A stretch of 37,697 bases of DNA, taken from contig JAHRAK010000125.1 in the NCBI GenBank assembly GCA_020027535.1, positions 1 through 37,697 of the forward strand, read 5' to 3'. The translations under genes were made by a program, and so were the position numbers. This document shows, piece after piece, positions 1 through 7,750 of the stretch. The DNA comes from Nitrospirales bacterium. GTDB taxonomy: Bacteria > Nitrospirota > Nitrospiria > Nitrospirales > UBA8639. The notes under the pieces were generated by a model. The model ran no database searches, was not told the origin of the DNA, and saw only the letters and a program-made list of their open reading frames with translations. Positions within the stretch are counted from its first letter, which is position 1, and the number at the start of each line of letters is the position of its first letter.

Positions 1-6
1 GTAAGA

Positions 7-83
7 CAACCCCCTCAATCCCCCTTATCAGGGGGACGTTATAAGAGAGCCTCTACCCCCCTGATAAGGGGGGCAGGGGGGTT
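7..83. repeat. Dispersed C-run/G-run inverted repeat (copy 1)
   Basis: Two back-to-back hairpins of the form CCCCC-TTATCA-GGGGG and CCCCCC-TGATAA-GGGGGG are seen, flanked by CCCCTCAAT and CAGGGGGG. Related copies lie at 4109-4140 and 37579-37653, always outside genes. This resembles a small intergenic palindromic repeat family (REP/MITE-like). No coding potential is apparent. The 39-323 minus-strand ORF that crosses it is composed of repeat and spacer and looks spurious. Confidence 0.75.
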
Positions 84-217
84 CAGCTCTGACGCCAACC
101 ACCCGCCGCACGACCGCTTCGCCAGCGACGACGCCACGAGAAGAAGAGGCTCAGGTCGGCAGCAGAAACAGGCTGGCCCTTCTTTCCGAGTTCCTTGCTT
201 GTGGTTGTTCCTCCATT

Positions 218-243
218 CTGTCAACGAATGACTGAATCTTGAC
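218..243. repeat. Repeat containing the shared 18-mer TGTCAACGAATGACTGAA (copy 1)
   Basis: The 18-mer at 219-236 is identical to 4184-4201, and its first 11 bases recur at the window edge (37687-37697). In this copy the ends are inverted: CTGTCA at 218-223 and TGACAG at 238-243. A looser relative, TGTCGGCGAATGAATGAAC, lies at 32745-32763. The function is unknown. Its repeated presence near the G-run repeats suggests part of a composite dispersed element. Confidence 0.6.
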
Positions 244-255
244 AGGAATCCTCCA

Positions 256-387
256 TGCAGGCGTACTGCCTGCACACCAAGAGATGAAAATGAGATGAAT
301 CTGTCATCCCCGACATCTTTCATCGGGGATCCAGGGTTTTCCTCTTCTCATCGGGGCCTTGGACTGGATTCCGGGTCAAGCCCGGAA
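256..387. repeat. Cluster of three short perfect inverted repeats upstream of glyQ
   Basis: Three hairpins are visible: TGCAGGC/GCCTGCA at 256-274, ATCCCCGA/TCGGGGAT at 306-330 and TTCCGGG/CCCGGAA at 369-387. The second and third have the style of common dispersed palindromes (CATCCCCGA...TCGGGGATCCAG and GGGTCAAGCCCGGAATGACG). None is followed by a clear T-run, so I do not call them terminators. The rest of 1-608 shows no supported gene. Confidence 0.65.
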
Positions 388-608
388 TGACGGATTCGGG
401 AGGTCATTGGTTATTTTCATACCAATGACACTGTGGTGTGGGCAGGAAGGTAGGCCACCATCCCAGTCTAGCTTGGAATCTATCGGGGAGTCGCGACCAG
501 AGCCCTGTGCTTGACACTCACGGGGTTTGTTGCTACTTTCCAACATTTATACCATTCTATTTGCCGGTCAGGTCGAACGGCTATCTGGTCCTGGCGGCAA
601 CTATTGCC

Positions 609-1532
609 GTGACCGTTCAAAATCTTATCCTCTCGCTTCATCAGTTCTGGGCAAAGCAACACTGTCTCATTTGCCAGCCGTATGATTTGGAAAAAGGTGC
701 CGGCACCTTCAATCCGGCCACCTTTCTGCGTGCCTTGGGGCCGGAGCCCTGGCGCGCGGCCTACGTCGAACCCTGCCGTCGTCCCACCGACGGCCGGTAC
801 GGAGAAAACCCCAACCGGTTGCAGCATTATTATCAGTACCAGGTGGTCATCAAGCCTTGCGTGGATACGATCCAGTCGTTGTACCTGGAGAGTCTCTCGA
901 CGCTGGGGATCGATCCTCGAAAACATGATATCCAGTTCATCCAGGATGATTGGGAATCTCCGACGTTGGGCGCGTGGGGGCTGGGGTGGGAAGTCCGGCT
1001 CGACGGCATGGAGATTACTCAATTTACCTATTTCCAGGAAGCCGGCGGGCATACGCTCGATCCGGTGACCGTGCAACTCACCTATGGGACGGAGCGGATT
1101 GCCATGTATTTGCAGGGAGTAGACAGCGTGTACGATCTCCGGTGGTCCGAAGACGTCAGCTACGGCGATCTCTTCCACGATTCGGAAGTCCAGTTTTCCC
1201 GGTATCATTTCGAGGTCGCGGATATTGACATGATCCGGACGATGTTTGCGTCCTGTGAGAAAGAATGTCGCACGTTGTTACAACAAGGGCTCGTTCTCCC
1301 GGCCTACGATTATTGTATGAAAACTTCTCACTTGTTCAACGTCCTGGATGCGCGGGGCGCGCTGAGCGTGGCTGAACGAACGGGATTTATCGGGCGCGTG
1401 CGCGGGCTCGCACGGGGCTGTGCGGATGCCTACGTCGAAAGAAGAAAAAGCCTGGGGTTCCCGTTACTGGCCGGGTCGGAGGCGACGCCTGCCGCGTCTT
1501 CCAAAGGAAAGCCGAAGCGTCTTCCATCATAA
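609..1532 (+). CDS. glyQ: Glycyl-tRNA synthetase alpha subunit
   Basis: This is the catalytic alpha chain of the bacterial alpha2-beta2 glycyl-tRNA synthetase, which charges tRNA-Gly in the cytoplasm. Family blocks are clear: [66 protein letters not shown] and [20 protein letters not shown]. The ORF track begins at 438, but the first 57 residues have no family resemblance. The GTG at 609 gives [14 protein letters not shown], matching the usual N-terminus and a length of 307 residues, close to the roughly 300 typical of the family. Only a weak GGCGG precedes it. The C-terminal 25 residues are a low-complexity tail. glyS follows after 18 bases, so the two are probably cotranscribed. Confidence 0.93.
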   Translation: MTVQNLILSLHQFWAKQHCLICQPYDLEKGAGTFNPATFLRALGPEPWRAAYVEPCRRPTDGRYGENPNRLQHYYQYQVVIKPCVDTIQSLYLESLSTLGIDPRKHDIQFIQDDWESPTLGAWGLGWEVRLDGMEITQFTYFQEAGGHTLDPVTVQLTYGTERIAMYLQGVDSVYDLRWSEDVSYGDLFHDSEVQFSRYHFEVADIDMIRTMFASCEKECRTLLQQGLVLPAYDYCMKTSHLFNVLDARGALSVAERTGFIGRVRGLARGCADAYVERRKSLGFPLLAGSEATPAASSKGKPKRLPS

Positions 1533-1550
1533 TTTTTCATAGCCTGCCTT

Positions 1551-3785
1551 ATGCCATCCCGACGGTCCACTTCAAACCAAGTGTCCACGAAAGACCCTAA
1601 ACGAAACCGTCTTCCCACCACGTCCTTCCTGTTGGAAATCGGGTCCGAGGAGTTGCCGTGGCAGATGATTCAACCGGCCATGACGCAACTCGCTCAATTG
1701 CTGGAAGGCTTTTTGGCGAATCATCGTCTCTCCCATGACTCTCTCCGGACGTTCGGGACCCCGCGTCGTCTCGCGGTCCTCGTCCAAGGATTGGCTGCGA
1801 AGCAAACACCGGTCCTGCAGGAAACGCTGGGTCCGTCCAAAGCCGTGGCGTTCGACGCCGAAGGACATCCGACCAAAGCCGCGGAAGGTTTCGCGAAATC
1901 TCAAGGAGTGGACGTCGGCACATTGGAGACTCGGGAAACGCCCAAAGGGGTCTACCTCTGTGCGGTTAAACGGGAAAAGGGGGTGCCCGCGGCCAAGGTC
2001 TTCACCGAGCATCTTCCCGGTCTTCTTCGACAACTCACCTTTTCGAAAACCATGAGATGGAATGCGTCGGGGGTCCGGTATCCACGGCCTATCCGGTGGT
2101 TGGTCGCAGTCGCAGGCAGTCAGGCCTTGTGCTTCGACTTCGCCGGAGTCCGGTCAGGCGGCCATTCTTGGGGCCATCGATTCTTGTCGCGTGAGAAACC
2201 CGGCGTGACGAGCCAGGGTATCAGGATCCGACGGCCGGAACTGTATGAAGCGGCATTGGCCCGCGGGGGCGTGACGGTTGATCCGGCCAGAAGGCGCGAG
2301 GTGCTTGCCGGACAACTCAAACAGCTTGCCCGTTTGGTCAACGGACGGGTGTACCAGGCGAATCATGAAGAACTCCTCGACCAAGCGGTGTTTTCATTGG
2401 AATGTCCCAACGTTCTTAGCGGGACGTTTGACCAAACCTATCTGGCCTTGCCTCCGGAAGTGCTGATTACTTCCATGAAAGAGCATCAGGGATTTTTCTC
2501 AGTCGTCAACCGGAAAGGGGAACTCCTGCCCCGGTTTTTCGCGCCGACCAACATGAACGTGAGAAATATGGACCTGATTACCGTCGGCAACGAGCGGGTC
2601 CTGGCCGCTCGTCTGGCGGACGCCCGGTATTTTTTTGACGAGGATCGCAAGACGAAACTGGCCGATCGCGTGCCTCAACTGCATGGTGTCGTGTTTCATA
2701 AGCAACTGGGTTCCCTGTATCAGAAAACCGAACGGATGATTTCACTGGCGGGAGCCCTGGCTGATGCTGCCGGTGTCCCGGAGGTGAAGGAGTCGTGCCA
2801 GCGGGCGGCGCTCTTGAGCAAGGCCGATCTGGTGACGGGGATGGTCGGGGAATTTCCGACGCTCCAGGGCGTGATGGGGGAAAAATATGCGGCGCATGAT
2901 GGAGAATCCATCGAGGTTTGCAAAGCCATAGGGGAATACTATCAACCCCGAATACCGGATGATGCCGTCCCCCAGACCACGGTAGGCCGTCTGCTGGCGC
3001 TGGCCGACCGGTTGGATGCCCTGGCGGCGTTTTTCTATGCCGGGATTGTCCCGTCCGGCTCGGAAGATCCTTATAGCCTTCGTCGAAGCGCGTTTGGCGT
3101 GATTCGAATCGTGGTCGAAGCCGGGTTGACCATCAACCTGGGAACCATTCTGCAGCAGGCACAACACCTGCTTGATAAGCAAGGCGTCAAAGCGGGCGGA
3201 CACCCATTCGCTTCGCTCAGGGCAGGCTCCGGTTCGCCTCCTTCGACTTCGCTCAGGACAAGCTTACATCAATTCTTGGAGGAGCGGCTGCGTTATTATG
3301 GCCGGACCGTGCCGGGCTATCGTGAAGACGTGATGGACAGTGTGCTGGCCCGTGACGATGATGCCGAATGCGATCTCCGTGATTTGTTTTTGCGCATGGA
3401 TGCGTTGCAGGCCATTACGAGTCAACAGGACTTCGAGTCGTTGATTGTCGGATTCAAGCGGGCGCACAGGATCGTGAAAAAAGAAGCCTGGACGGCCAGG
3501 ACCGTTGAAGTCGCGCTGTTGACCCACCCGACGGAGCAGGCGTTACATCAGGCCGTGCAAACGGCCAAACGTGCGGTTGGGCAATCGCTTGAAGCTCATG
3601 ATTATCACGGGGCCCTGCAGCAACTCATCGGGTTGAAAAGCCCCATCGACCAGTTTTTCGATGGTGTGCTGGTGAACGCCCCGGAATCCGAGGTGCGGGC
3701 GAACCGGTTGTCGTTATTGTGCCAGGTCGATGACCTGTTCTCGGTATTCGGGGATTTGTCTCAAATCCAGGTGCAAGGCCAGTAG
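1551..3785 (+). CDS. glyS: Glycyl-tRNA synthetase beta subunit with an in-frame repeat insertion
   Basis: This beta chain partners GlyQ and carries the tRNA-recognition and HD-like domains. Landmarks include LLEIGSEELPWQMI near residue 27, TFGTPRRLAVLV, MRWNASGVRYPRPIRWLVA, FFDEDRKTKLADRV and LVTGMVGEFPTLQGVMG. At 744 residues it is longer than the roughly 690 of E. coli. Part of the excess is a stretch of about 20 residues, PFASLRAGSGSPPSTSLRTS, encoded by a palindromic repeat (see 3205-3264). The other part is about 23 N-terminal residues before the conserved start. No good ribosome-binding site precedes the ATG at 1551, so an in-frame GTG at 1581 remains possible. No frameshift is seen. 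Confidence 0.95.
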   Translation: MPSRRSTSNQVSTKDPKRNRLPTTSFLLEIGSEELPWQMIQPAMTQLAQLLEGFLANHRLSHDSLRTFGTPRRLAVLVQGLAAKQTPVLQETLGPSKAVAFDAEGHPTKAAEGFAKSQGVDVGTLETRETPKGVYLCAVKREKGVPAAKVFTEHLPGLLRQLTFSKTMRWNASGVRYPRPIRWLVAVAGSQALCFDFAGVRSGGHSWGHRFLSREKPGVTSQGIRIRRPELYEAALARGGVTVDPARRREVLAGQLKQLARLVNGRVYQANHEELLDQAVFSLECPNVLSGTFDQTYLALPPEVLITSMKEHQGFFSVVNRKGELLPRFFAPTNMNVRNMDLITVGNERVLAARLADARYFFDEDRKTKLADRVPQLHGVVFHKQLGSLYQKTERMISLAGALADAAGVPEVKESCQRAALLSKADLVTGMVGEFPTLQGVMGEKYAAHDGESIEVCKAIGEYYQPRIPDDAVPQTTVGRLLALADRLDALAAFFYAGIVPSGSEDPYSLRRSAFGVIRIVVEAGLTINLGTILQQAQHLLDKQGVKAGGHPFASLRAGSGSPPSTSLRTSLHQFLEERLRYYGRTVPGYREDVMDSVLARDDDAECDLRDLFLRMDALQAITSQQDFESLIVGFKRAHRIVKKEAWTARTVEVALLTHPTEQALHQAVQTAKRAVGQSLEAHDYHGALQQLIGLKSPIDQFFDGVLVNAPESEVRANRLSLLCQVDDLFSVFGDLSQIQVQGQ
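3205..3264. repeat. REP-like repeat inserted within glyS
   Basis: Two imperfect direct units, TTCGCTTCGCTCAGGGCAGG and TTCGACTTCGCTCAGGACAA, lie about 36 bases apart inside glyS. Both have the TTCGACTTCGCTCAGGACAAGC style of widely dispersed intergenic repeats. The insertion keeps the reading frame and encodes a low-complexity Ser/Gly/Pro-rich loop between two helical parts of GlyS. Confidence 0.7.
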
Positions 3786-3811
3786 GGGGTAGTATGTGGT
3801 TTGTTGACATT

Positions 3812-3860
3812 CCCCCTCACCCCAGCCCTCTCCCTTGATGGGAAAGGATGAAGGTGAGGG
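3812..3860. repeat. CCCTCACCC...GGTGAGGG inverted repeat (copy 1)
   Basis: CCCCCTCACCCCAGCCCTCTCCC pairs imperfectly with GGGAAAGG...AAGGTGAGGG, giving a two-step hairpin just after glyS. Similar elements occur at 35925-35971 and 36027-36060. It could affect 3' ends of glyS transcripts, but no T-run follows, so it is not called an intrinsic terminator. Confidence 0.65.
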
Positions 3861-3886
3861 TGGTAAAAGCCTTTGACTTTGCTGTC

Positions 3887-3976
3887 ATCCCCGGCTCGAT
3901 CGGGGATCTAGGCCTTTGTCTTCGTGGCGGAGGAAAAAGAAAAGACACTGGATGCCCGATTAAAAATGTCGGGCAT
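3887..3976. repeat. Two short palindromes (ATCCCCG...CGGGGAT; ATGCCCGA...TCGGGCAT)
   Basis: The first stem is 3887-3893 with 3901-3907. The second is 3952-3959 with 3969-3976. Both lie in the non-coding glyS to 4356 spacer and share the TGTCAT/ATGACA edges of the hairpins at 306-330 and 369-387, suggesting one dispersed family. Confidence 0.6.
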
Positions 3977-4000
3977 GACAGAAGGAGGCAGTACCCTACA

Positions 4001-4092
4001 GTAGGTCGGGTTAGCCGAAGGCGTAACCCGACATTCGACCCGCTCAACGGTCGATGCGCTATGTCGGATTACGCTACGCTAATCCGACCTAC
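4001..4092. repeat. 92-bp terminal-inverted repeat (GTAGGTCGG...CCGACCTAC)
   Basis: The element begins GTAGGTCGGGTTAG and ends CTAATCCGACCTAC, with inner arms GTAACCCGACAT and ATGTCGGATTACG. It can therefore fold into a long cruciform of two nested arms. It has the look of a widespread small intergenic element found in many bacteria. No transposase gene is nearby. The 3848-4129 ORF crossing it is spurious. Confidence 0.75.
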
Positions 4093-4108
4093 AAGAACTC
4101 CAGGCAGT

Positions 4109-4201
4109 CCCCCTGATAAGGGGGATTGAGGGGGTTGTTTTACAAAGGAGAGGAACTGGGGCACAAAAGGAACCCGTAAAAATTGTCAACGAATGACTGA
4201 A
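4109..4201. repeat. G-run repeat plus shared 18-mer (copy 2)
   Basis: CCCCCTGATAAGGGGG is followed by ATTGAGGGGGTTGTTTTACA and, 75 bases from the start of the hairpin, by TGTCAACGAATGACTGAA at 4184-4201. The same order (hairpin, ATTGAGGGGGTTGT, CAAAGG.GAGG, then TGTCAACGAAT) occurs at 37622-37697, which supports a composite repeat of roughly 75-95 bp. Confidence 0.65.
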
Positions 4202-4249
4202 CACATACAAGGATGACACGCTGGAGGAATAACAGGCCAAATAGAGCAG

Positions 4250-4328
4250 AAAAGCATCTAAAAGGAGCTAAAAAGTACCCAAAAAGGTGCAAAATAGTAT
4301 CTAAAATGATGCAAATATACGCGAAAAA
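4250..4328. promoter_or_regulatory. Phased A-tract block (predicted curved DNA)
   Basis: Runs of three to five A start at 4250, 4260, 4270, 4281, 4291, 4303, 4313 and 4324, spaced 10-12 bases, close to the helical repeat. Phased A-tracts are established causes of intrinsic DNA bending. The block is strikingly AT- and purine-rich compared with its surroundings. It ends 27 bases before the 4356 start codon, so it could act as an upstream promoter or protein-binding element. The regulatory role is inference. Confidence 0.55.
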
Positions 4329-4355
4329 GCACCTTAACGTATCAGGTTTGTCGCC

Positions 4356-4805
4356 ATGACTTTTTCCGAGTCCGGATTCCGATGGTTTCGCCGTGGGATT
4401 ACGTTCAGTTTGATCGTCGTCTGTAACGTGGTGCTGTTGGCGGCGTTGTGGATCTCCGGTCTGGATTTGGATTTCGTTCTGACCAATTCGGAACTCTACG
4501 ATCCGGAATCGGGGCATTGCGTGGGGGTGGCCTGGACCGAGGTGTCGGGGGTCGAGGGGCCGGTCCGGGTGTGTTCGGAATGGTTGGATACGACCGACCC
4601 CACCGGGCGCGTCCATACATTACGGGCGGGAGAGCCGTTGGCCATGAGTACCGAAGGGAATCTGTATTATGAAAACCTCAGAAGTGCCGACCATTGGGTG
4701 TTGGGGCTGTTGTTGTTTACCGTTGCGGTCATCTATCTGGGCATGCGGACCAAACGCGTGCTGTTGACCTGGTACGAGACGCGTCTTCGACAAAATGAGC
4801 GTTGA
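4356..4805 (+). CDS. Hypothetical membrane protein, two predicted TM helices
   Basis: I do not recognise this 149-residue protein. It has a hydrophobic helix at about residues 15-35 (ITFSLIVVCNVVLLAALWI). A polar domain of about 75 residues with two cysteines (GHCVGVAW and VRVCSEW) follows, and then a second helix at about 115-132 (VLGLLLFTVAVIYLGM). A basic tail ends the protein. The arrangement suggests an inner-membrane protein with a periplasmic loop, where the cysteines could form a disulfide. It lies between the repeat cluster and ppdK, on the same strand as ppdK, with an 80-base gap. Codon use looks native. Confidence 0.7.
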   Translation: MTFSESGFRWFRRGITFSLIVVCNVVLLAALWISGLDLDFVLTNSELYDPESGHCVGVAWTEVSGVEGPVRVCSEWLDTTDPTGRVHTLRAGEPLAMSTEGNLYYENLRSADHWVLGLLLFTVAVIYLGMRTKRVLLTWYETRLRQNER

Positions 4806-4885
4806 ATAAATTTTTGAGGGGAATCCGATCGTTGTGCTAAATTTTCATTTCGGAGGTTCACCGGCAGGAACGAAGGAGTTGTCTT

Positions 4886-7750
4886 GTGCCGGTCAAGGGG
4901 GAGAACTCATGCATGCGTAACAAGAAGTACGTCTATTCTTTTGGGGACGGCAAAGCCGAAGGCACCGGTACCATGAAGGCGCTGCTCGGGGGGAAGGGTG
5001 CCGGCCTCGCGGAAATGACCAATCTGAAGATTTGCGTCCCTGCGGGATTCACCATCACGACAGACGCCTGCCTCGAATATTTCAGTGCCCGAAAACGCTA
5101 CCCGGCCGGCATGTGGGATCAGACCCTGAAAGGGCTGAAGCGGGTGGAGCGGTTGATGAACGCGGGGTTCGGGGACCCTCGAAACCCGTTGTTGGTGTCC
5201 GTACGGTCCGACGCGCGCGCGTCCATGCCCGGGATGATGGATACGGTGTTGAACCTCGGCTTGAACTCGGAGACCGTCAAGGGGTTGGCCGACAAGACCG
5301 ACAATGCCCGCTTTGCCATGGATTCGTACCGCCGGTTTATCACGATGTTCAGTTCCGTGGTGATGGACGTGCCCCGTGAAAAATTTGAAGAGGTCTTGGA
5401 AAGCAAGAAACAGGAGATCGGGGCTGCGAACGATACCGACCTGTCCGCGCGAGCCCTCGGCGAGTTGGTCGCCACGTATAAACGCATCGTGCATCAGGAA
5501 ACCGGCCGGGCGTTTCCCGAGGACCCGCTCGAACAACTCGACATGGCGGTCCGGGCAGTGTTTGCATCCTGGTTCGGCGACCGGGCGGTGACCTATCGGA
5601 AGATCTACGGCATCCCGGATAAGTGGGGCACCGCGGTCAACGTCGTGGCCATGGTCTTCGGCAACATGGGCGAGACCAGTGGGACCGGCGTCATGTTTTC
5701 CCGAAACCCTTCCACGGGCGAGCGGGCGATTTTCGGGGAATGTCTCTTGAATGCCCAAGGCGAAGACGTGGTGGCGGGTTTACGCACGCCTCTTCCCGTA
5801 TCCGCCCTGAAAGACGCGCTGTCCGTTGCCTATCGGTCTCTTATGACCACCCAAAAGATTCTGGAGAAACATTATCGTGACATGCAGGACATGGAGTTTA
5901 CGATTCAGGAAAGTAAGCTCTATATGCTGCAAACGCGGGCCGGCAAGCGAACTGGGATCGCCGCGGTGCGGGTCGCCGTGGATATGGTCAAAGAACGGCT
6001 GATCGATAAAAAAGAAGCCGTGCGCCGGGTCGAACCGGAACAGTTGGCGCAGTACCTGTATCCTATTTTTGAACAGGCCGAAGAAAAGAAGTTTCAACCG
6101 ATCGGCAAAGGGCTGCCGGCCGGGCCGGGCGCCGCCTGTGGAAAAATTGCCCTCACTCCGGATCATGCCGTGGCCCTGAAGGCTCGTGGAGAAAAAGCCG
6201 TGTTGGTCCGGAAAGAAACCAGCCCGGACGATATTCACGGCATGCACGCCGCGGAAGGCTTCCTGACCGCCACGGGAGGGATGACCTCCCATGCCGCGGT
6301 GGTCGCCCGGCAAATGGGCAAGGTGTGCGTCGCCGGGTGTGAAGACGTGGAAGTCTTCGAGGAGGAAGCCAAGGTTCGCATCGGCCCCTCGGTCTTTAAA
6401 GAAGGGGATTATATTTCCATCAACGGCTTTTCGGGTTTTGTCTACGGCGGGATGTTGTCCGTGGTGGATTCGGAAGTGATCCAGGTGCTCCAAGGCAAAC
6501 GTTCGGCCTCGCAATCGGACAAGATCCGCTATTTCTTCACCATCCTGAAATGGGCGGATGAGATCCGGCATCTCAACGTTCGGGCGAATGCCGATGACCC
6601 GGATCAGGCCAGAATTGCGCGCGGGTTCGGTGCGGAAGGGATCGGCCTTTGTCGAACGGAACATATGTTCTTTTCGGAAGATCGTGCGCCGATCATGCAA
6701 GCGATGATCCTGGCCTCGAACCGAAAAGAGCGCGAGCAGTATCTTGAGCAACTGCTTCCCCTCCAGAAACAGGATTTCATCGGGCTCTATCGGGAAATGA
6801 AAGGGTACCCGGTCACCATCCGGCTGTTGGATCCGCCCTTGCACGAGTTTTTGCCGAAACGCGAACAACTTATGGTCGAGATCGCGCGAGCCGAGGCCGC
6901 GAACGTGAATTCACCGGAAATCGAGGAAAAACGAAAAATGTTGTCGCGGGTTGAAGAGTTACATGAATTCAATCCCATGCTCGGACTTCGGGGCTGCCGC
7001 CTGGGCATTACCATGCCTGAAATCACGCGCATGCAGGTACGAGCGATCATGGAAGCGGCCTGCGAGGTGGCCAAGGAAGGGAAAAAGATCGTGCCGGAAA
7101 TCATGATCCCCCTGGTGGGCATGTCATCGGAAATGAAGGCGCAAAAAGCCCTGATCAAAGAGGTTGCCGACGAAACCATGAAACGCTGCGGGAAGACCTT
7201 GACCTATTTGGTCGGAACCATGATTGAGTTGCCGCGGGCCGCGGTCACGGCCGGACAGATCGCCGAAGATGCCGAGTTCTTCTCTTTCGGCACGAATGAC
7301 CTGACCCAAACCACGTATGGATTTTCCAGGGACGATGCCGCTAAATTTACGAGCTTTTATCGCGACAACGATCTGTTGGCGTTCGATCCTTTTGTCGTGC
7401 TCGACCGGGAGGGGGTGGGCGCGGTCATGCGGTTGGCCATGCGCGAAGGGCGAGCGACTCGTCCTGATATCAAACTCGGGATTTGCGGGGAACACGGCGG
7501 GGAACCCAGTTCCGTTGAATTTTGCCATCACCTTGGTCTCGACTACGTGAGCTGTTCTCCCTATCGGGTTGCCATCGCCCGGTTGGCCGCGGCCCAGGCC
7601 GCGTTGGATGACGAAGATGAACGCCCGGAGTCGAAGAACAAAACGGCGAAGGCTTCGGCCAAGCCCCGCGCACGTCGGGTGACTGCCGCGACGTCTTCGT
7701 CCAAGTCGAAAGCCCGAGGGCAGTCACGCAAAACCCGATCCCGCCGGTGA
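4886..7750 (+). CDS. ppdK: Pyruvate, phosphate dikinase
   Basis: PPDK interconverts pyruvate, ATP and phosphate with phosphoenolpyruvate, AMP and pyrophosphate, linking glycolysis, gluconeogenesis and reductive carbon metabolism. The nucleotide-binding domain (LGGKGAGLAEM, VRSDARASMPGMMDTVLNLG) comes first. The phosphohistidine domain has GGMTSHAAVVARQMG, with the carrier histidine near residue 469. The PEP-binding barrel ends in CGEHGGEPSSVEFCHHLGLDYVSCSPYRV, which contains the catalytic cysteine. A GTG at 4886 with AAGGAG seven bases upstream is plausible; ATG 4913 with GGGGAG is an alternative. The last 45 or so residues are an unusual Lys/Arg/Ser/Ala-rich tail beyond the normal PPDK end. 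ribD overlaps the stop codon. Confidence 0.95.
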   Translation: MPVKGENSCMRNKKYVYSFGDGKAEGTGTMKALLGGKGAGLAEMTNLKICVPAGFTITTDACLEYFSARKRYPAGMWDQTLKGLKRVERLMNAGFGDPRNPLLVSVRSDARASMPGMMDTVLNLGLNSETVKGLADKTDNARFAMDSYRRFITMFSSVVMDVPREKFEEVLESKKQEIGAANDTDLSARALGELVATYKRIVHQETGRAFPEDPLEQLDMAVRAVFASWFGDRAVTYRKIYGIPDKWGTAVNVVAMVFGNMGETSGTGVMFSRNPSTGERAIFGECLLNAQGEDVVAGLRTPLPVSALKDALSVAYRSLMTTQKILEKHYRDMQDMEFTIQESKLYMLQTRAGKRTGIAAVRVAVDMVKERLIDKKEAVRRVEPEQLAQYLYPIFEQAEEKKFQPIGKGLPAGPGAACGKIALTPDHAVALKARGEKAVLVRKETSPDDIHGMHAAEGFLTATGGMTSHAAVVARQMGKVCVAGCEDVEVFEEEAKVRIGPSVFKEGDYISINGFSGFVYGGMLSVVDSEVIQVLQGKRSASQSDKIRYFFTILKWADEIRHLNVRANADDPDQARIARGFGAEGIGLCRTEHMFFSEDRAPIMQAMILASNRKEREQYLEQLLPLQKQDFIGLYREMKGYPVTIRLLDPPLHEFLPKREQLMVEIARAEAANVNSPEIEEKRKMLSRVEELHEFNPMLGLRGCRLGITMPEITRMQVRAIMEAACEVAKEGKKIVPEIMIPLVGMSSEMKAQKALIKEVADETMKRCGKTLTYLVGTMIELPRAAVTAGQIAEDAEFFSFGTNDLTQTTYGFSRDDAAKFTSFYRDNDLLAFDPFVVLDREGVGAVMRLAMREGRATRPDIKLGICGEHGGEPSSVEFCHHLGLDYVSCSPYRVAIARLAAAQAALDDEDERPESKNKTAKASAKPRARRVTAATSSSKSKARGQSRKTRSRR

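Noticed and set aside
39-323. 94-residue minus-strand ORF at the window start
   Set aside because: It is made of dispersed repeat and spacer, with low-complexity composition and no motif.
438-608. N-terminal 57 residues of the glyQ ORF in the track
   Set aside because: They show no resemblance to GlyQ and overlap spacer sequence; the GTG at 609 matches the normal start.
4001-4092. Insertion sequence remnant
   Set aside because: There are inverted arms but no transposase coding or clear target duplication; a small palindromic repeat explains it better.
5780-6868. 362-residue antisense ORF within ppdK
   Set aside because: Shadow frame opposite conserved PPDK domains.
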